This document shows positions 34,968-43,849 of a stretch of 64,000 nucleotides of DNA, in pieces (the first letter of the stretch is position 1; each line of letters opens with the position of its first letter). The notes under the pieces were generated by a model. It saw only the letters and a program-made list of their open reading frames with translations, was not told the DNA's origin and made no database searches. Position numbers and translations under genes: made by a program. Origin of the DNA: Kuschelorhynchus macadamiae (Eukaryota > Arthropoda > Insecta > Coleoptera > Curculionidae); contig JAUTXW010000938.1 of assembly GCA_030620095.1 (NCBI GenBank), positions 875,001 to 939,000 on the forward strand, written 5' to 3'.

Positions 34968-35034
34968 CTGCAACGTAAAAATTAAAAAATTACTTTTTTT
35001 GTTGCTGTTGTAAAATCGAAAATAAATTCTTTAC
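34968..35034 (-). other. PolB intron 2 (67 nt)
   Basis: Donor G/GTAAAG at 35035/35034 and acceptor TTGCAG/G at 34968/34967. Joining keeps the family sequence RDSG-WAL in frame, whereas reading through meets stops. GT-AG, of minimal insect size. Confidence 0.88.
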
Positions 35035-35487
35035 CTGAATCTCTTTCTGCAAATTCGTCAGCTTTCTGGTCAATAATGGTGCAGATTTGCTCTAACAGTT
35101 CTTTTTTCTGATATCCCTGGCAAATTACTTGGAACGGCGCATTAAAAGATTTGACATCATAGCTGTCGCTGCTGGGGTTAAAATAGAAACCGAACAGTTC
35201 CATATTTAGCTTGATAAATTTATGTTTCTGCAGTTCTTGATGTATTAGATGTGCAATTTTGTATTCCAAATGTTGAAAATATTCTTTCACATTTATGAAG
35301 TTTTGGTGTGAGGAAATCCTATAAGATATTATTCGTTCCCTGAATGCTGACTTGATAATTTCAACACCTTCCTCCAAGCCTATTTTGGAATTGTTCTTGT
35401 GCACACTAGATCGAAGATGTCCACCCCATAGACTTTGGTTTATATTTTTCTTGCATTCTTTACAATATTTTACAATATTTGTAGAAT

Positions 35488-35546
35488 CTATAAATTAAGA
35501 AAAAAATATTTTACAAAATATAGCATGAAAAATAAAATGTTCTTAC
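35488..35546 (-). other. PolB intron 1 (59 nt)
   Basis: Donor TTAAAG/GTAAGA at 35547/35546, acceptor TTTATAG/ATTC at 35488/35487. The exon on the 5' side codes for a C2H2 finger and that on the 3' side for a second one. The frame matches across the junction only if the 10-A run in exon 1 is counted differently by one base. Confidence 0.7.
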
Positions 35547-35697
35547 CTTTAACAAGCTTTGGTGTTTTTTTTTTGGTCGAGTTTTGTGGAATTTCCGTTA
35601 ACATGTTTTTTAATATGTCGCAATAAATTATCCTTTCTAGTGAAGACTTTATTACATGTTACACACTTATGCATTTCTGAAATTTTCTAGATAATAA

Positions 35698-35843
35698 TAA
35701 TAATAAAATTAATATTGTGCAATTCTATTTAGTTATAGTCAAATTTTGAAAAAAGCAATTGCATTTTTGAAGTTCTTTGTATAATAATAAAATTAATATT
35801 GTGCATTTTTATTTAGTTATAGTCAAATTTTGAAAAAAGCAAT
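35698..35843. repeat. 84-bp-period tandem duplication
   Basis: AATATTGTGC...TTTAGTTATAGTCAAATTTTGAAAAAAGCAAT occurs at about 35711 and again about 35795, with only small differences. It fills the gap between the PolB start and the 3' end of the next minus-strand gene, the zone expected to hold the PolB promoter. Confidence 0.9.
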
Positions 35844-35858
35844 AGAAATTAATTGACT

Positions 35859-36767
35859 TTATGAATCCATTTCTTCAAATGAGTCAACTAATTTGTCAAA
35901 GGCCTGTTTAACATAATTCACCGTACTTTCGTCTCCCTTTTTAATTGTGATCAAATTAGTTAAATTTTGAATAGCGAAACCCAGACACTTAAGGTTTGCT
36001 ATTTGTTTTTTATTTTTTTTATTAATTTTAAATTTTTTTTTAATGATAAATGATGGTTTCGAAATTGAATTTTGTTCAACTGGTGAATTATTAGGAGAAA
36101 TATCCGAAGTTAAATTTGCTTCAATTTGTTTTTCTTGCGAATCAGAATTTACACTAGCATATGGTGAATTAATAGAAGATATAGCCGAACTTAAATTTTG
36201 ATCAATTTGTTTTTCTTGCGAATCAGAATTTACAATATCATATGGTGAATTAATAGGACAAACAGCCAAACTTAAATTTTGATCAATTTGTTCTTCTTCC
36301 GAATCAGAATTTTCACTAAACAAAAAAGGAGAGCAAATTGGTCTCGGAGAATTAATTGGCGATTTTAATGTTAAATAATTTGGATTAGATTTTTGAAAAC
36401 AAACAATATCCTCATAGCTAGAATTTTCGAATTGATTTTCGTCAATGTCATTCAGTTCTTCAAGAGTTTGTTTAGTTTTTGTTGTAATTAAGTCCGTTTT
36501 GTTGTCAATAATGTCATTAAGATCGTCAAGAGTTTGTTGTTGAGTAGCTGTAAATAAATATTTTTCGTTGTTGTGTTTGTTGGCATTATTCTGAACTTGG
36601 CTATTGTAAATAATTTCATTCAAGTCCTGAATAGTTTGTTGTTGACTAGTTGTAAATACGTCTGTTTCATTGTTTTGTTGGTTTGCAAAATTTTGCATTT
36701 GAGTACATGTGTATAAGTCAAAGTCATTGTCAATTATTTTGCTACTCGATGCCAAAAAATTGTCCAT
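35859..36767 (-). CDS. Disordered repeat protein, unknown function
   Basis: 302 residues from the ATG at 36767 (MDNFLASSS); an in-frame upstream ATG at 36827 would add 20 hydrophobic residues. It is rich in Asn, Gln, Ser, Asp and Glu, with no fold recognised. Internal repeats occur: FTTSQQQTIQDLNEII and FTATQQQTLDDLNDII, followed by TKTKQTLEELNDI; and a three-fold INSP...SDSQEKQIDQNL unit. A basic patch (FIIKKKFKINKKNKKQ) and a short helical C-terminus end it. It could be a nuclear regulatory, terminal-protein-like or phosphorylated virion protein; nothing in the sequence decides this. Upstream of PolB and on the same strand. Confidence 0.65.
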   Translation of the reverse strand: MDNFLASSSKIIDNDFDLYTCTQMQNFANQQNNETDVFTTSQQQTIQDLNEIIYNSQVQNNANKHNNEKYLFTATQQQTLDDLNDIIDNKTDLITTKTKQTLEELNDIDENQFENSSYEDIVCFQKSNPNYLTLKSPINSPRPICSPFLFSENSDSEEEQIDQNLSLAVCPINSPYDIVNSDSQEKQIDQNLSSAISSINSPYASVNSDSQEKQIEANLTSDISPNNSPVEQNSISKPSFIIKKKFKINKKNKKQIANLKCLGFAIQNLTNLITIKKGDESTVNYVKQAFDKLVDSFEEMDS

Positions 36768-37072
36768 TATGAAAAAAATCGTAATAACAAATATAAATGC
36801 CACAAATGTACATAAAAATGTCACCAATATATATAAGAATTAAATCTTGCCAAATAAAAATGTTAGAAATAAAAATAAAAATTAAAAAATTACCAAATAG
36901 ACACAATGTAAACACCAGAAAACTCGCGAGCTCTGCACAGTGTGAATGCAGAAATCAATTGCATTCGTCTCTTCGCTGAGGCGATTTTATATGCAAAAGT
37001 TAATCACATGTGTCCTACTTAAAGTTGAACGACAATCTCTAAAAACCACTTTCCCAAGCCGATCAACAACGT
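36768..37072. other. 5' region of the disordered-protein gene
   Basis: AT-rich, about 300 bp, with no coding unit that I support; it leads into the GC-rich segment. Confidence 0.4.
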
Positions 37073-37112
37073 TACCCCCCCTTTCCCCCCTACCCCCCCC
37101 CGGGACCCCTGA
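37073..37112 (-). repeat. C-run cluster (G-quadruplex potential on minus strand)
   Basis: Four runs of C (4-9 bases) separated by 1-4 bases at about 37075-37108, which on the minus strand are G-runs of the G-quadruplex type. Confidence 0.75.
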
Positions 37113-37160
37113 ATTTCCGAGACTCAAATCCCGGCTCCCCCATTTCGGGCTACCCTCTTC

Positions 37161-37251
37161 AGGTTAAGTTAAGTTAGGTTAGGTTATGTTAGGTTAGGTT
37201 AGGTTAAGTTAGGTTAGGTTAGGTTAGGTTAGGTTAGATTAGGTTAGATTA
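37161..37251 (+). repeat. Degenerate (TTAGG)n, insect telomere-type repeat
   Basis: About 18 units of GGTTA/GGTTAGG form with occasional GTTAAG, TATG or GATT variants. TTAGG is the common telomeric repeat of insects. Confidence 0.9.
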
Positions 37252-37393
37252 AAAAAGAAGAAAAGAAAAAGGAGAAGGAAAGAAAAAGAAGAAGGAAGGA
37301 AAAAGGAGAAGGAAGGAAAAAGGAGAAACATATAAAAAAGAGAAAGAAGGAAGGGAGAGAAAGAAGATAAGGTGAGGGTGAGGGGGGGTTAAG
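37240..37393 (+). repeat. Polypurine tract and G-rich end
   Basis: Almost 140 bases of A and G (GAAGGAAAAAGGAGAAGG-type units, repeated several times), interrupted only by one ACATATAAA block, ending in GGTGAGGGTGAGGGGGGG. Confidence 0.9.
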
Positions 37394-37446
37394 AGGGGTT
37401 GGCGGAGCGGGGAGGGGGGCGAAGGCCCCCTGGCCCCCCCCCCGAG
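37381..37446. repeat. GC-rich hairpin and G-quadruplex segment
   Basis: GAGGGGTT, GGGGAGGGGGGC, then GAAG and GCCCCC: GGGGGC-GAAG-GCCCCC forms a strong hairpin at about 37415-37430, followed by a run of ten C. Very different from the AT-rich element around it. Confidence 0.7.
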
Positions 37447-37522
37447 GAAACTGACAGGGAAAGGGACAGCGAAAAAAAAAAAAACTTAAGTATTGCAGGT
37501 AGTAAAAGTGGTGGTCGATGGG

Positions 37523-37567
37523 ATATATACTTAAGAACATCCACTCGACGATCATACAGTATCATTC
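37523..37567 (+). promoter_or_regulatory. Possible TATA/Inr promoter of the Cys-rich protein gene
   Basis: ATATATA at 37523-37529 and TCATTC, an arthropod initiator match (TCAKTY), at 37562-37567, about 40 bp apart and 90 bp before the ATG at 37658. The spacing is a little longer than usual. Confidence 0.35.
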
Positions 37568-37657
37568 GCTGTAATATCAGTTGTCGATATTATTTATAAC
37601 CTATAACCAAAATTGTTTTTTATCAAATATATCTATCTAAATCTAAAGCTCCTAACG

Positions 37658-38278
37658 ATGGCAGAAAATATGATTGGAAACGCTGACCAAATTGAAGAAA
37701 ATGTGGAGAACGCCGCTCAAATTGAAGAAAGAGAAGAAATTTTTATTAACTTGGAAGGCGATTCCATCACTTATAAACATTCATTTTTGGACAAATCATC
37801 TAGGCTTGTTAGAAGATCATTCTTGTTTAACATCGACATTAATTATATTGAGGAGGAAGAAGAAGAGATGGAGGAAGATGATCAGGAAATTGACGAAGGA
37901 GTGGACATGGATGGACAACTGCTAAATTTAGGAACCGAGGCTGACGTAAAAGTAAGCAAGTTTAGGGCTAGTGAATTATTTAATAATTTTGAAGAAAAAG
38001 ATGTATGTGTTATACAAAGCTACTCTAAAATTGAAAGTCGAAGACTAAGAACATTTGCTATTTGCCTTCCTTGTAGTGCAATTCACATGAGATATTTACG
38101 GAGAGGGGAGTCCGATCATGTGAGCTGCCACTACAAAAGAGCTTATGTTGTTAGTGCTTCTGATTTACATTGTGCTATTTGTAGGATACATATTTTTCTA
38201 CTAATTCCTGAACATGCTTGCTTTTACTGCAATAAAAATGAAAAAAAAGAGATAGAAGATTATGTTGTTAAATATTAA
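37658..38278 (+). CDS. Acidic Cys-rich (zinc-ribbon-like) protein, unknown
   Basis: 206 residues from the ATG at 37658; an in-frame codon at 37613 would add 15 residues, but MAENMI has the better context (AACGATGG). The N-terminal half has repeated QIEEN-type phrases and a strongly acidic tract (EEEEEEMEEDDQEIDEG). The C-terminal part, from about residue 135, has paired cysteines: CLPC, then SCHY, CAIC and ACFYC, with a conserved aromatic/basic context. Two zinc-binding knuckles are plausible. The acidic plus zinc design suggests a nuclear regulator, but no family is recognised. It is isolated on the plus strand to the right of the GC-rich segment. Confidence 0.6.
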   Translation: MAENMIGNADQIEENVENAAQIEEREEIFINLEGDSITYKHSFLDKSSRLVRRSFLFNIDINYIEEEEEEMEEDDQEIDEGVDMDGQLLNLGTEADVKVSKFRASELFNNFEEKDVCVIQSYSKIESRRLRTFAICLPCSAIHMRYLRRGESDHVSCHYKRAYVVSASDLHCAICRIHIFLLIPEHACFYCNKNEKKEIEDYVVKY

Positions 38279-38309
38279 TAATAAACATAGTTTGTAAAGG
38301 TGATGTGTA

Positions 38310-38450
38310 GATTATTTCAACAATATTAATTTTAAATATAGGTTATAAACGTAATTGGTAGATAATGTCAAAAATATTAATTTTAAACATAAATTGTAAA
38401 GATAATAAGTAGAATACGTCAACAATATTAATTTTAAAAAATGTCAACTG
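38310..38450 (+). repeat. Degenerate tandem repeat of about 60 bp (3 units)
   Basis: AACAATATTAATTTTAAA- followed by ATA-G-TTATAAACGTAATTGGTAGATAATG-type units, in the 3' region after the Cys-rich gene. Confidence 0.7.
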
Positions 38451-39014
38451 TTACTATAAGCGGTTATATATTTTCAGTGCTATATGCAAAATACTTCTTT
38501 TTATTCTAACATCTGACACTGTATTTGTAAATGAAATAGCTAATCATATGTAAAAAAAAAAGTGTCGATTATGTCAACTGCCACTAGAAGCACTCATATA
38601 TTAGCATAACATTTTGTTAACGCTTGTTTCTGTATTCAATTGAGTTTTCTCTTACTTGATGAAAATTATATTAATATTATTAGTATAATTAAAAAGTAGT
38701 AGATTAGGCTATGCCGGTCCGACAATCAAAACCGTCATTTTTACATGTAAATTCCCATAAGAAAATTTAAGCTACGATTTGCAAAAGTGGTGCCATTTTA
38801 GGGCGTGGCACTTTTTGTGTAAACCCATAACAATTGTTTTGTTATGTAATGTGAAAATTAGTATGTTTAAAACACTTGTTAGATCATTGTTGTCGTTTCA
38901 ATATAGGAAAAGGAAAAAATGTGTGTCAATTATTATATATATATTTACATTTACTTTTTTTTACAAAATTATTTGTTACCAGAGTTTTCACAAACACAAA
39001 TTATAAAAAAAATA
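38451..39014. other. Unassigned region inside the Polinton
   Basis: AT-rich; the open frame at 38779-39006 has no motif. It lies between convergent genes. Confidence 0.4.
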
Positions 39015-39407
39015 TTATCCTCTTTTTAAAATTACAACAAAATGATGTCTAATTACATCTTTGAAGATTTGTACCAAATAGTAATATCTAGTGCGACATA
39101 CAGGACAATTGTTTACCATTATAGAACAACCATTTTCATCATTCCATCTTAAAATACATTTTAAACAAAAAATGTGGGAACATGTATTTGGTCTACATGA
39201 ATCATAATATTCGATTATTTCAAAACAAATAGCACAAAACACTTTTTTCTCTTCACTCTCAGTTTTGTTCAAATTTTTTAAAACAATCCCATTATTTTCT
39301 TCTCGAACTAATGGTATATTTTCTTCTTGAACTCCTGGTATAATTTCTTCGAGGCTAATTGTCTGAAGCGGAATGAATCGATTTCTTTCTCCAACTGATT
39401 CACTCAT
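39015..39407 (-). CDS. RING-finger protein, probable E3 ubiquitin ligase
   Basis: 130 residues. C3HC4 RING at residues 58-104: C58-x2-C61-x14-C76-x1-H78-x2-C81-x2-C84-x16-C101-x2-C104, with CLKCILRW and CPVCRTRY, the canonical RING signature including the Trp after the second pair. The N-terminal 50 residues are Glu/Ile/Asn-rich and disordered, with repeated Glu-Ile-Pro phrases. It lacks a membrane segment and a BIR. The likely action is ubiquitin transfer to host or element proteins. It is the last gene before the right repeat, 71 bp from it, on the minus strand. Confidence 0.9.
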   Translation of the reverse strand: MSESVGERNRFIPLQTISLEEIIPGVQEENIPLVREENNGIVLKNLNKTESEEKKVFCAICFEIIEYYDSCRPNTCSHIFCLKCILRWNDENGCSIMVNNCPVCRTRYYYLVQIFKDVIRHHFVVILKRG

Positions 39408-39478
39408 TTTATTTTAATATTATTATTAATAGATTTATTCAACAGATTTTTTTCTTTTAACAGTCACTCGTACCTTAA

Positions 39479-39662
39479 CATACTAAAATGATCTTGATGC
39501 ACCTATTTATAAGACTTAAGAATGCAAAATCAAATGTGGGAGAACAAAGAGAAAAAATTAAAAATATGATGCGAATGAGAATAAAAGGGGAGGAAGTTAA
39601 GAATGAGGGACATGAGAGAGAGGAAGAGGAGGAGGAGGAGGCGCTCCCCTATTATAACTATT
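39479..39662 (-). repeat. Polinton terminal inverted repeat, right
   Basis: Inverse of 21093-21276, 184 bp, two differences seen. The sequence departs from the left copy inward of 39479. Confidence 0.95.
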
Positions 39663-39668
39663 TTCGTG
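39663..39668. repeat. Polinton target-site duplication, right
   Basis: TTCGTG, equal to 21087-21092 and in the same orientation. Confidence 0.85.
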
Positions 39669-41667
39669 ACCAATGGCTGCTAGTACTAATAAATGGTCTG
39701 ATGGCCATGTATTAGTATTTTAGTAGTTTATCGTACTGCTTTTCATACTTCTGTTTTGATTTTACTGGCAGTAGCTCAAAATTTGCTGATTTCGTGGCTT
39801 TTAGTACCTCTTCTGGTATTTCTTCATCCGAACTATCTAAGCTTTTTTCAAATTATTGAATGTTTGTATTTTGGTTGAATAGCAAAAAGTCTGAAATTGT
39901 CAAAATTGCAAGGTGGCAAAGAGAACTTATTGTTGTCTTATTTGACACTGACAAGTAATGATACAGGTCGTTTAATTAGTTATCAAATTATGGTAATATG
40001 GGGTAAATTTGGCTACATTCTCTACAAGCATAACAAAAAACATGATACATCTTTTAAATATTATTTAATGCTGAAAAAATTAAAATATCTAAAAGTCCTG
40101 TTTAAAGACGATAATTCCGCGAATAAAAGAGTGTGCGCAAAGAGTTTCCGTGCGCAAAATTCAAAGTAGTCACTTCGCGCACGCTCGTAGAAAAAAGTAT
40201 ATTTTGTCCCCATATCTTCAGATCCATTTCTGGAATTATTGACCTAGGGACTCTTGTTTCTCCTTGAAAGAAAATGACAATTAAAATGTAATTTATAAAC
40301 GAGCTTTACTTTAAACACTTTTAATTTTTGCATATTTCTATTATCATATTAAGTTATTAGTTATTGCTACATATACATTAATAATTCAATTTGAACGTGC
40401 AACAAAGTGCACAAGCAAAACTAGTAAAAAAATCATTTATTTTCCAAACCATTCTGGCGCAACGATTAGCTAACTATTAAAAAAACATCTCGAAACAATG
40501 CATATTAAAGTAGCTAGATATACATTAAGGTTAAGAACCGCGAAATTACTTGACCTCGTAAAAAAGCGAATCAAAATAAGTTTGAAATTTTCGTAGTAAG
40601 TTACAGTGAAATCCTATAAATTATTAAAAGGTTTGAGAACACAGCAACAATAATAAAACTGACATACTACCTTGTTACTTTATGAAAAGATAATTACTGA
40701 AGTGTAATGATTTGCCAGTTTGACATGTTTTTTGAAACAAATTTTTTTTTAATAAACTTTTCCTATATACAAATATTTTCCTAAATTTGTTTGTCATATG
40801 CTATTCTATGTGGCATAATCGAATTTTACATCATCTGCAGCTCTTGTCGACTTTCCAAAATTCGTAATATAAATTTTGAACTTTTTCAATTTTCATAATA
40901 AAGTGCCATCTAAAAATTGTCTATTTATAATATAAAACTATGTGTTTTTTCAGGTGTCAGGCAAACTTTTAATCTTTGCTTCTTTCTCAAAACAGACTTA
41001 TAATTTCAAAGAAGCCAGACATCGAATAAACACTTAATTTATTTCAGGATAATTATTAACTGGTTATAAGTTATTCTTATTACTTCCATGTAATAAGGTA
41101 ATGAAAGATAACATAATTTAATGTACTGTATATATTATTAAAAACTATATGCTTCGCTTTTTCTGATAAAAAAGGGATTCATAACGAGGGAAGTTCTGCG
41201 TAAAACCAATTTGCCGCTTTTTTATCATTTCTATTAATATTTTTCAACTTTTAATTTTTTTAAACTGTATCTATTATTTCCTTTTTATAAAACTTTGACT
41301 CTCCTCTAATTCTAAACATATTTTATTTAGCAAATCAGTTAGTTCTGTTTTATTGTGTTCAAAATATAAAAGACTGTTTATATAAAATCGGAAAACCTGA
41401 AAACCTTTGAAAGATAATTTTGCAACTCATTTTATTTTCTTAAGTTTCTTTAAACTAAAAACAGGTAAATATTTCCTTATTACGAGATGACAAACGTTCG
41501 GTCCATTCCTTTTTTGTAACTCTTTGTATGTTTTGAATAAGACTTTAAATAAGAATTTGGCTCATGCCATAGATTAATATAAACTTTCTTTTAAATAATT
41601 TTAAAGTCTGCAATGTATATTATTGAATTTTATTGAATTACTTTTTATGTTATGTTCCCTACACCTA
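39669..41667. other. Unassigned intergenic
   Basis: No gene recognised. At about 41169-41205 there is an inverse fragment of the GCCGCCATTTTG-family lead sequence (CATAACGAGGGAAGTTCTGCG). Confidence 0.4.
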
Positions 41668-41977
41668 AATTCAATTGTTTTCGAGAAAATGGCAGTTATT
41701 TTTTTACCTGTTTAAGCATTGTAACTCCCAGACTACTTAACTTAAAGTGAAATAGAATATCCTCACACTAATTTCTACTTTGGCAGAAAATGTCAAGTTT
41801 TGACACCTGTCAAACCTGAAAATTTGTATGCGGAAATAGATAATTAAAAACCAAAATAGGGAAGTGAATTACATTTTGTTTCAAGTTAAGTAATTTGGCA
41901 GTTAAAGGACTCCAAATAGTCAAAAATTTCGATTTTCAACTGCCATTTTCTCAAAAACAATCGAATTTAGGTGTATT
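41668..41977. mobile_element. Foldback MITE, CACCTAAATTC termini
   Basis: CACCTAAATTCAATTGTTTT at the left is the near-inverse of AAAACAATCGAATTTAGGTG at the right, and the arms continue with GAGAAAATGGCAGTT / AACTGCCATTTTCTC. The arms are about 36 bp and the interior of about 240 bp has no gene. Confidence 0.85.
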
Positions 41978-43084
41978 CACACCAGTTTAAGATAGAAGCG
42001 ATAACACCGCACAATTTAAAATATGTTAGAAAGAAAGACTATGCTCATTTATGACTAGAGCCACATTTTCAAAGTAATATATTTATTGGTTCTCCAATCA
42101 CTTCTAATGAGCCTCTTAGTTTGGCTTACTCTATATACGTACATATACATATATAGCTATTGACATAAACAATGAAAATAACAATTAAATAATTACTAGT
42201 GCAATTAAATGAAGACAGATGTGTTAAAATAAATACAACTTTCGCTCTCTTTTTAGAAATGATATGAGTTTATGTAGGAATTTACTTTCTTGATCCAAAT
42301 GGTTTATTTATATGATCCGGTAGCGGGAAACAATACAAGAAAGTCTGTTATACATAACTTATAGAACACAAAATCTCTCAAAAAATGCAGTCTATATACG
42401 CACAAAAGTATTTATTTATTCATTAAAAGTCTGAACATAGAACCTATATTTTACATGAAAAACCATGCATTTAGTTTAATCTAGAAACAAATACAATACT
42501 TATTTTTTAGTTCAGAATAAAATGCTCCATTTATGTATTATGCCAAGGTTTCTTGAAGTCTAGATGTGTTATGATTTAAAATGAAGTGAAAATTTCAAAC
42601 TTTTTTTAAGAAACATATTTTTTGGAACAGGTCCCAAATCTTGCCATAAAATAACGATAATGTAATAAATTTTCGTTTGAGATGTAGGTCACATACACAC
42701 TAACTGGACAGGTGATGCGTATTTTCAATTATTTAAATATTTTTAGACTTCAAAAAATGATATTTTACTGTCTCGTTAAACGCATTTGCCAAATTAAATA
42801 CGGAGTACCTGTATCATTGCGGTAAAACATTTGCATGGTAAAATTTCGGAAAAAAAATACAATATGTTCCTATGTTGAAAGCTGATTACGGTGTTGCTAC
42901 ACTGTTTAAAAAAAACAGTGAATATTGGAGTGATCATAAGCTGAAAGTGCTGAAACATTACAACAAACCTGTTTTTAGAAAATATAGAGGTGGAAACAGT
43001 ATAAGACAAAAAATAAACCTGATTCACAAATTCCAAAATAAATAAAAACACAAAAATAAAAACGGATTAAAAGGGAACGTTATT
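41978..43084. other. Unassigned intergenic
   Basis: No supported feature. Confidence 0.4.
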
Positions 43085-43272
43085 TTCAATGTAAATAAAA
43101 CACTTTAAACCCTTCTAAATTTTCACTTTTATTCACAACTTGTGATAAATGTTTCGCTTACATTGTAGCTTCGTGAGACAAACGGTTAAATGAGCGTGAT
43201 TTTTATAAAACCTATTTCTAGGTAGACTTTTGTGGCCTACGAGAGTCCTAAATAACATCTGGACGGAAATTT

Positions 43273-43548
43273 CTAACAAAATAGGTTTATAAGAGGTGAA
43301 TTATTCATATCCAAATGGTCATTTAAAAGATACTGAGTGTTTTTACATTTATTAATTTCTATAGGCTCTAAAAGTGACAATTTTTTACCTTTGTTTATTG
43401 TGTGTAATATTTCAAAATTTTTATCGAAAGCATGGTTATTATTTAACAAATGTTCGGCGTATGTTGAATCTGTTTTATTTTTAATAAAGCTTCTTTTATG
43501 CTCTCCTAATCTAAGTTTAAAAGTTCTCCCAGTCTGGCCTATATACAC
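43273..43548 (-). pseudogene. PLE GIY-YIG endonuclease domain
   Basis: 91 residues. MYIGQTGRTFKLRLGEHKRSF holds the YIG core and the conserved Arg; SFIKNKTDSTYAEHLLNNNH and FEILHTINKG continue the family, then LSLLEPIEINK contains the catalytic Glu. No RT is joined to it here. The frame is open across the whole domain. Confidence 0.85.
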
Positions 43549-43630
43549 TCTCGTAGGCTATCAAAGTCTACCTAGAAATATGTTTTATAAAAATCAAGCT
43601 CATTTAGCAAATTGTTAGTTTAAATACTGT

Positions 43631-43670
43631 TTGTCTGACGAAGCTACAGTGTTGCAAAAATATGTCACAA
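43631..43670 (+). ncRNA. Candidate minimal hammerhead ribozyme, PLE type
   Basis: Stem I TTGT/ACAA (43631-43634 with 43667-43670), core CTGACGA (43635-43641), a stem II hairpin (GCTAC...GTTGC, imperfect), a decayed GAAA box (CAAAAA) and GTC before the closing stem. Probably no longer active. Confidence 0.4.
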
Positions 43671-43849
43671 GTTATGAATACAAGTGAAAATCTGAAACAA
43701 AGTGTTTTATTTACATTGTTGATAATGGATTTTCTTCAAGTAACGATCCAGTCAATCAAGAACTTTATTTTATTGATTTGCAACTTCTAGTTTATTTAGT
43801 TTAATTTATTTATGCCCAAAACTTTGGGAGGTGTTTTTAAAAATAGGAA

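Larger units (their letters stand above)
31880..35674 (-). pseudogene. Protein-primed DNA polymerase B, spliced, interrupted
   Basis: Polinton PolB read in pieces. Exon 1 (35674-35547) encodes a C2H2 finger (C-x2-C-x12-H-x3-H). Exon 2 (35487-35035) opens with a second finger-like segment (YCKEC, then WGGHLRSSVHK) and includes MELFGFYFNP. Exon 3 runs from 34967 with FCFAWAVASAL, a C2H2-like YICDGCLQYF, Exo I YADFECIL, an EndoVII-like CHIC...DHCH, Exo II HNLRNYDSH, Exo III YNYIDDY, and in the second frame (33454-31880) motif A DATNLYG, motif B KLANNSIYG and motif C YTDTDS. Breaks: a frame change at the A10 run in exon 1, a frame change with missing residues near 33454, and a few residues missing after motif A. 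It would replicate the element by protein priming. Confidence 0.95.
21093..39662. mobile_element. Polinton/Maverick (adintovirus-like) element
   Basis: An 18,570-bp element bounded by 184-bp inverted repeats and a 6-bp target duplication. It encodes the diagnostic set: protein-primed DNA polymerase B, DDE integrase with chromodomain, packaging ATPase, adenain-like protease, double jelly-roll major capsid and minor capsid proteins, plus about ten accessory genes. The left end begins AGTAGTTATAATAGG and the inverse of the right end is AATAGTTATAATAGG. Polymerase, integrase and both capsid genes are interrupted, so this copy probably cannot act by itself, although many genes are open. The near-identity of the termini argues for fairly recent insertion. 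Confidence 0.97.
43085..43735 (-). mobile_element. Penelope-like fragment between inverted arms
   Basis: Two diverged inverted arms (about 43088-43250 and 43548-43722) flank a GIY-YIG open frame. Both contain a hammerhead-ribozyme-like motif. PLEs with terminal repeats in inverted arrangement are known. Confidence 0.7.

Noticed and set aside
36797..37167. Two plus-strand frames of 60 and 73 codons before the GC-rich segment
   Set aside because: No motif, and they run into C-run and repeat sequence.
37244..37555. Minus-strand frame rich in Phe/Ser/Pro (103 codons)
   Set aside because: Translation of the polypurine and G-rich tract.
43337..43618. Plus-strand 93-codon frame
   Set aside because: Antisense of the GIY-YIG domain.
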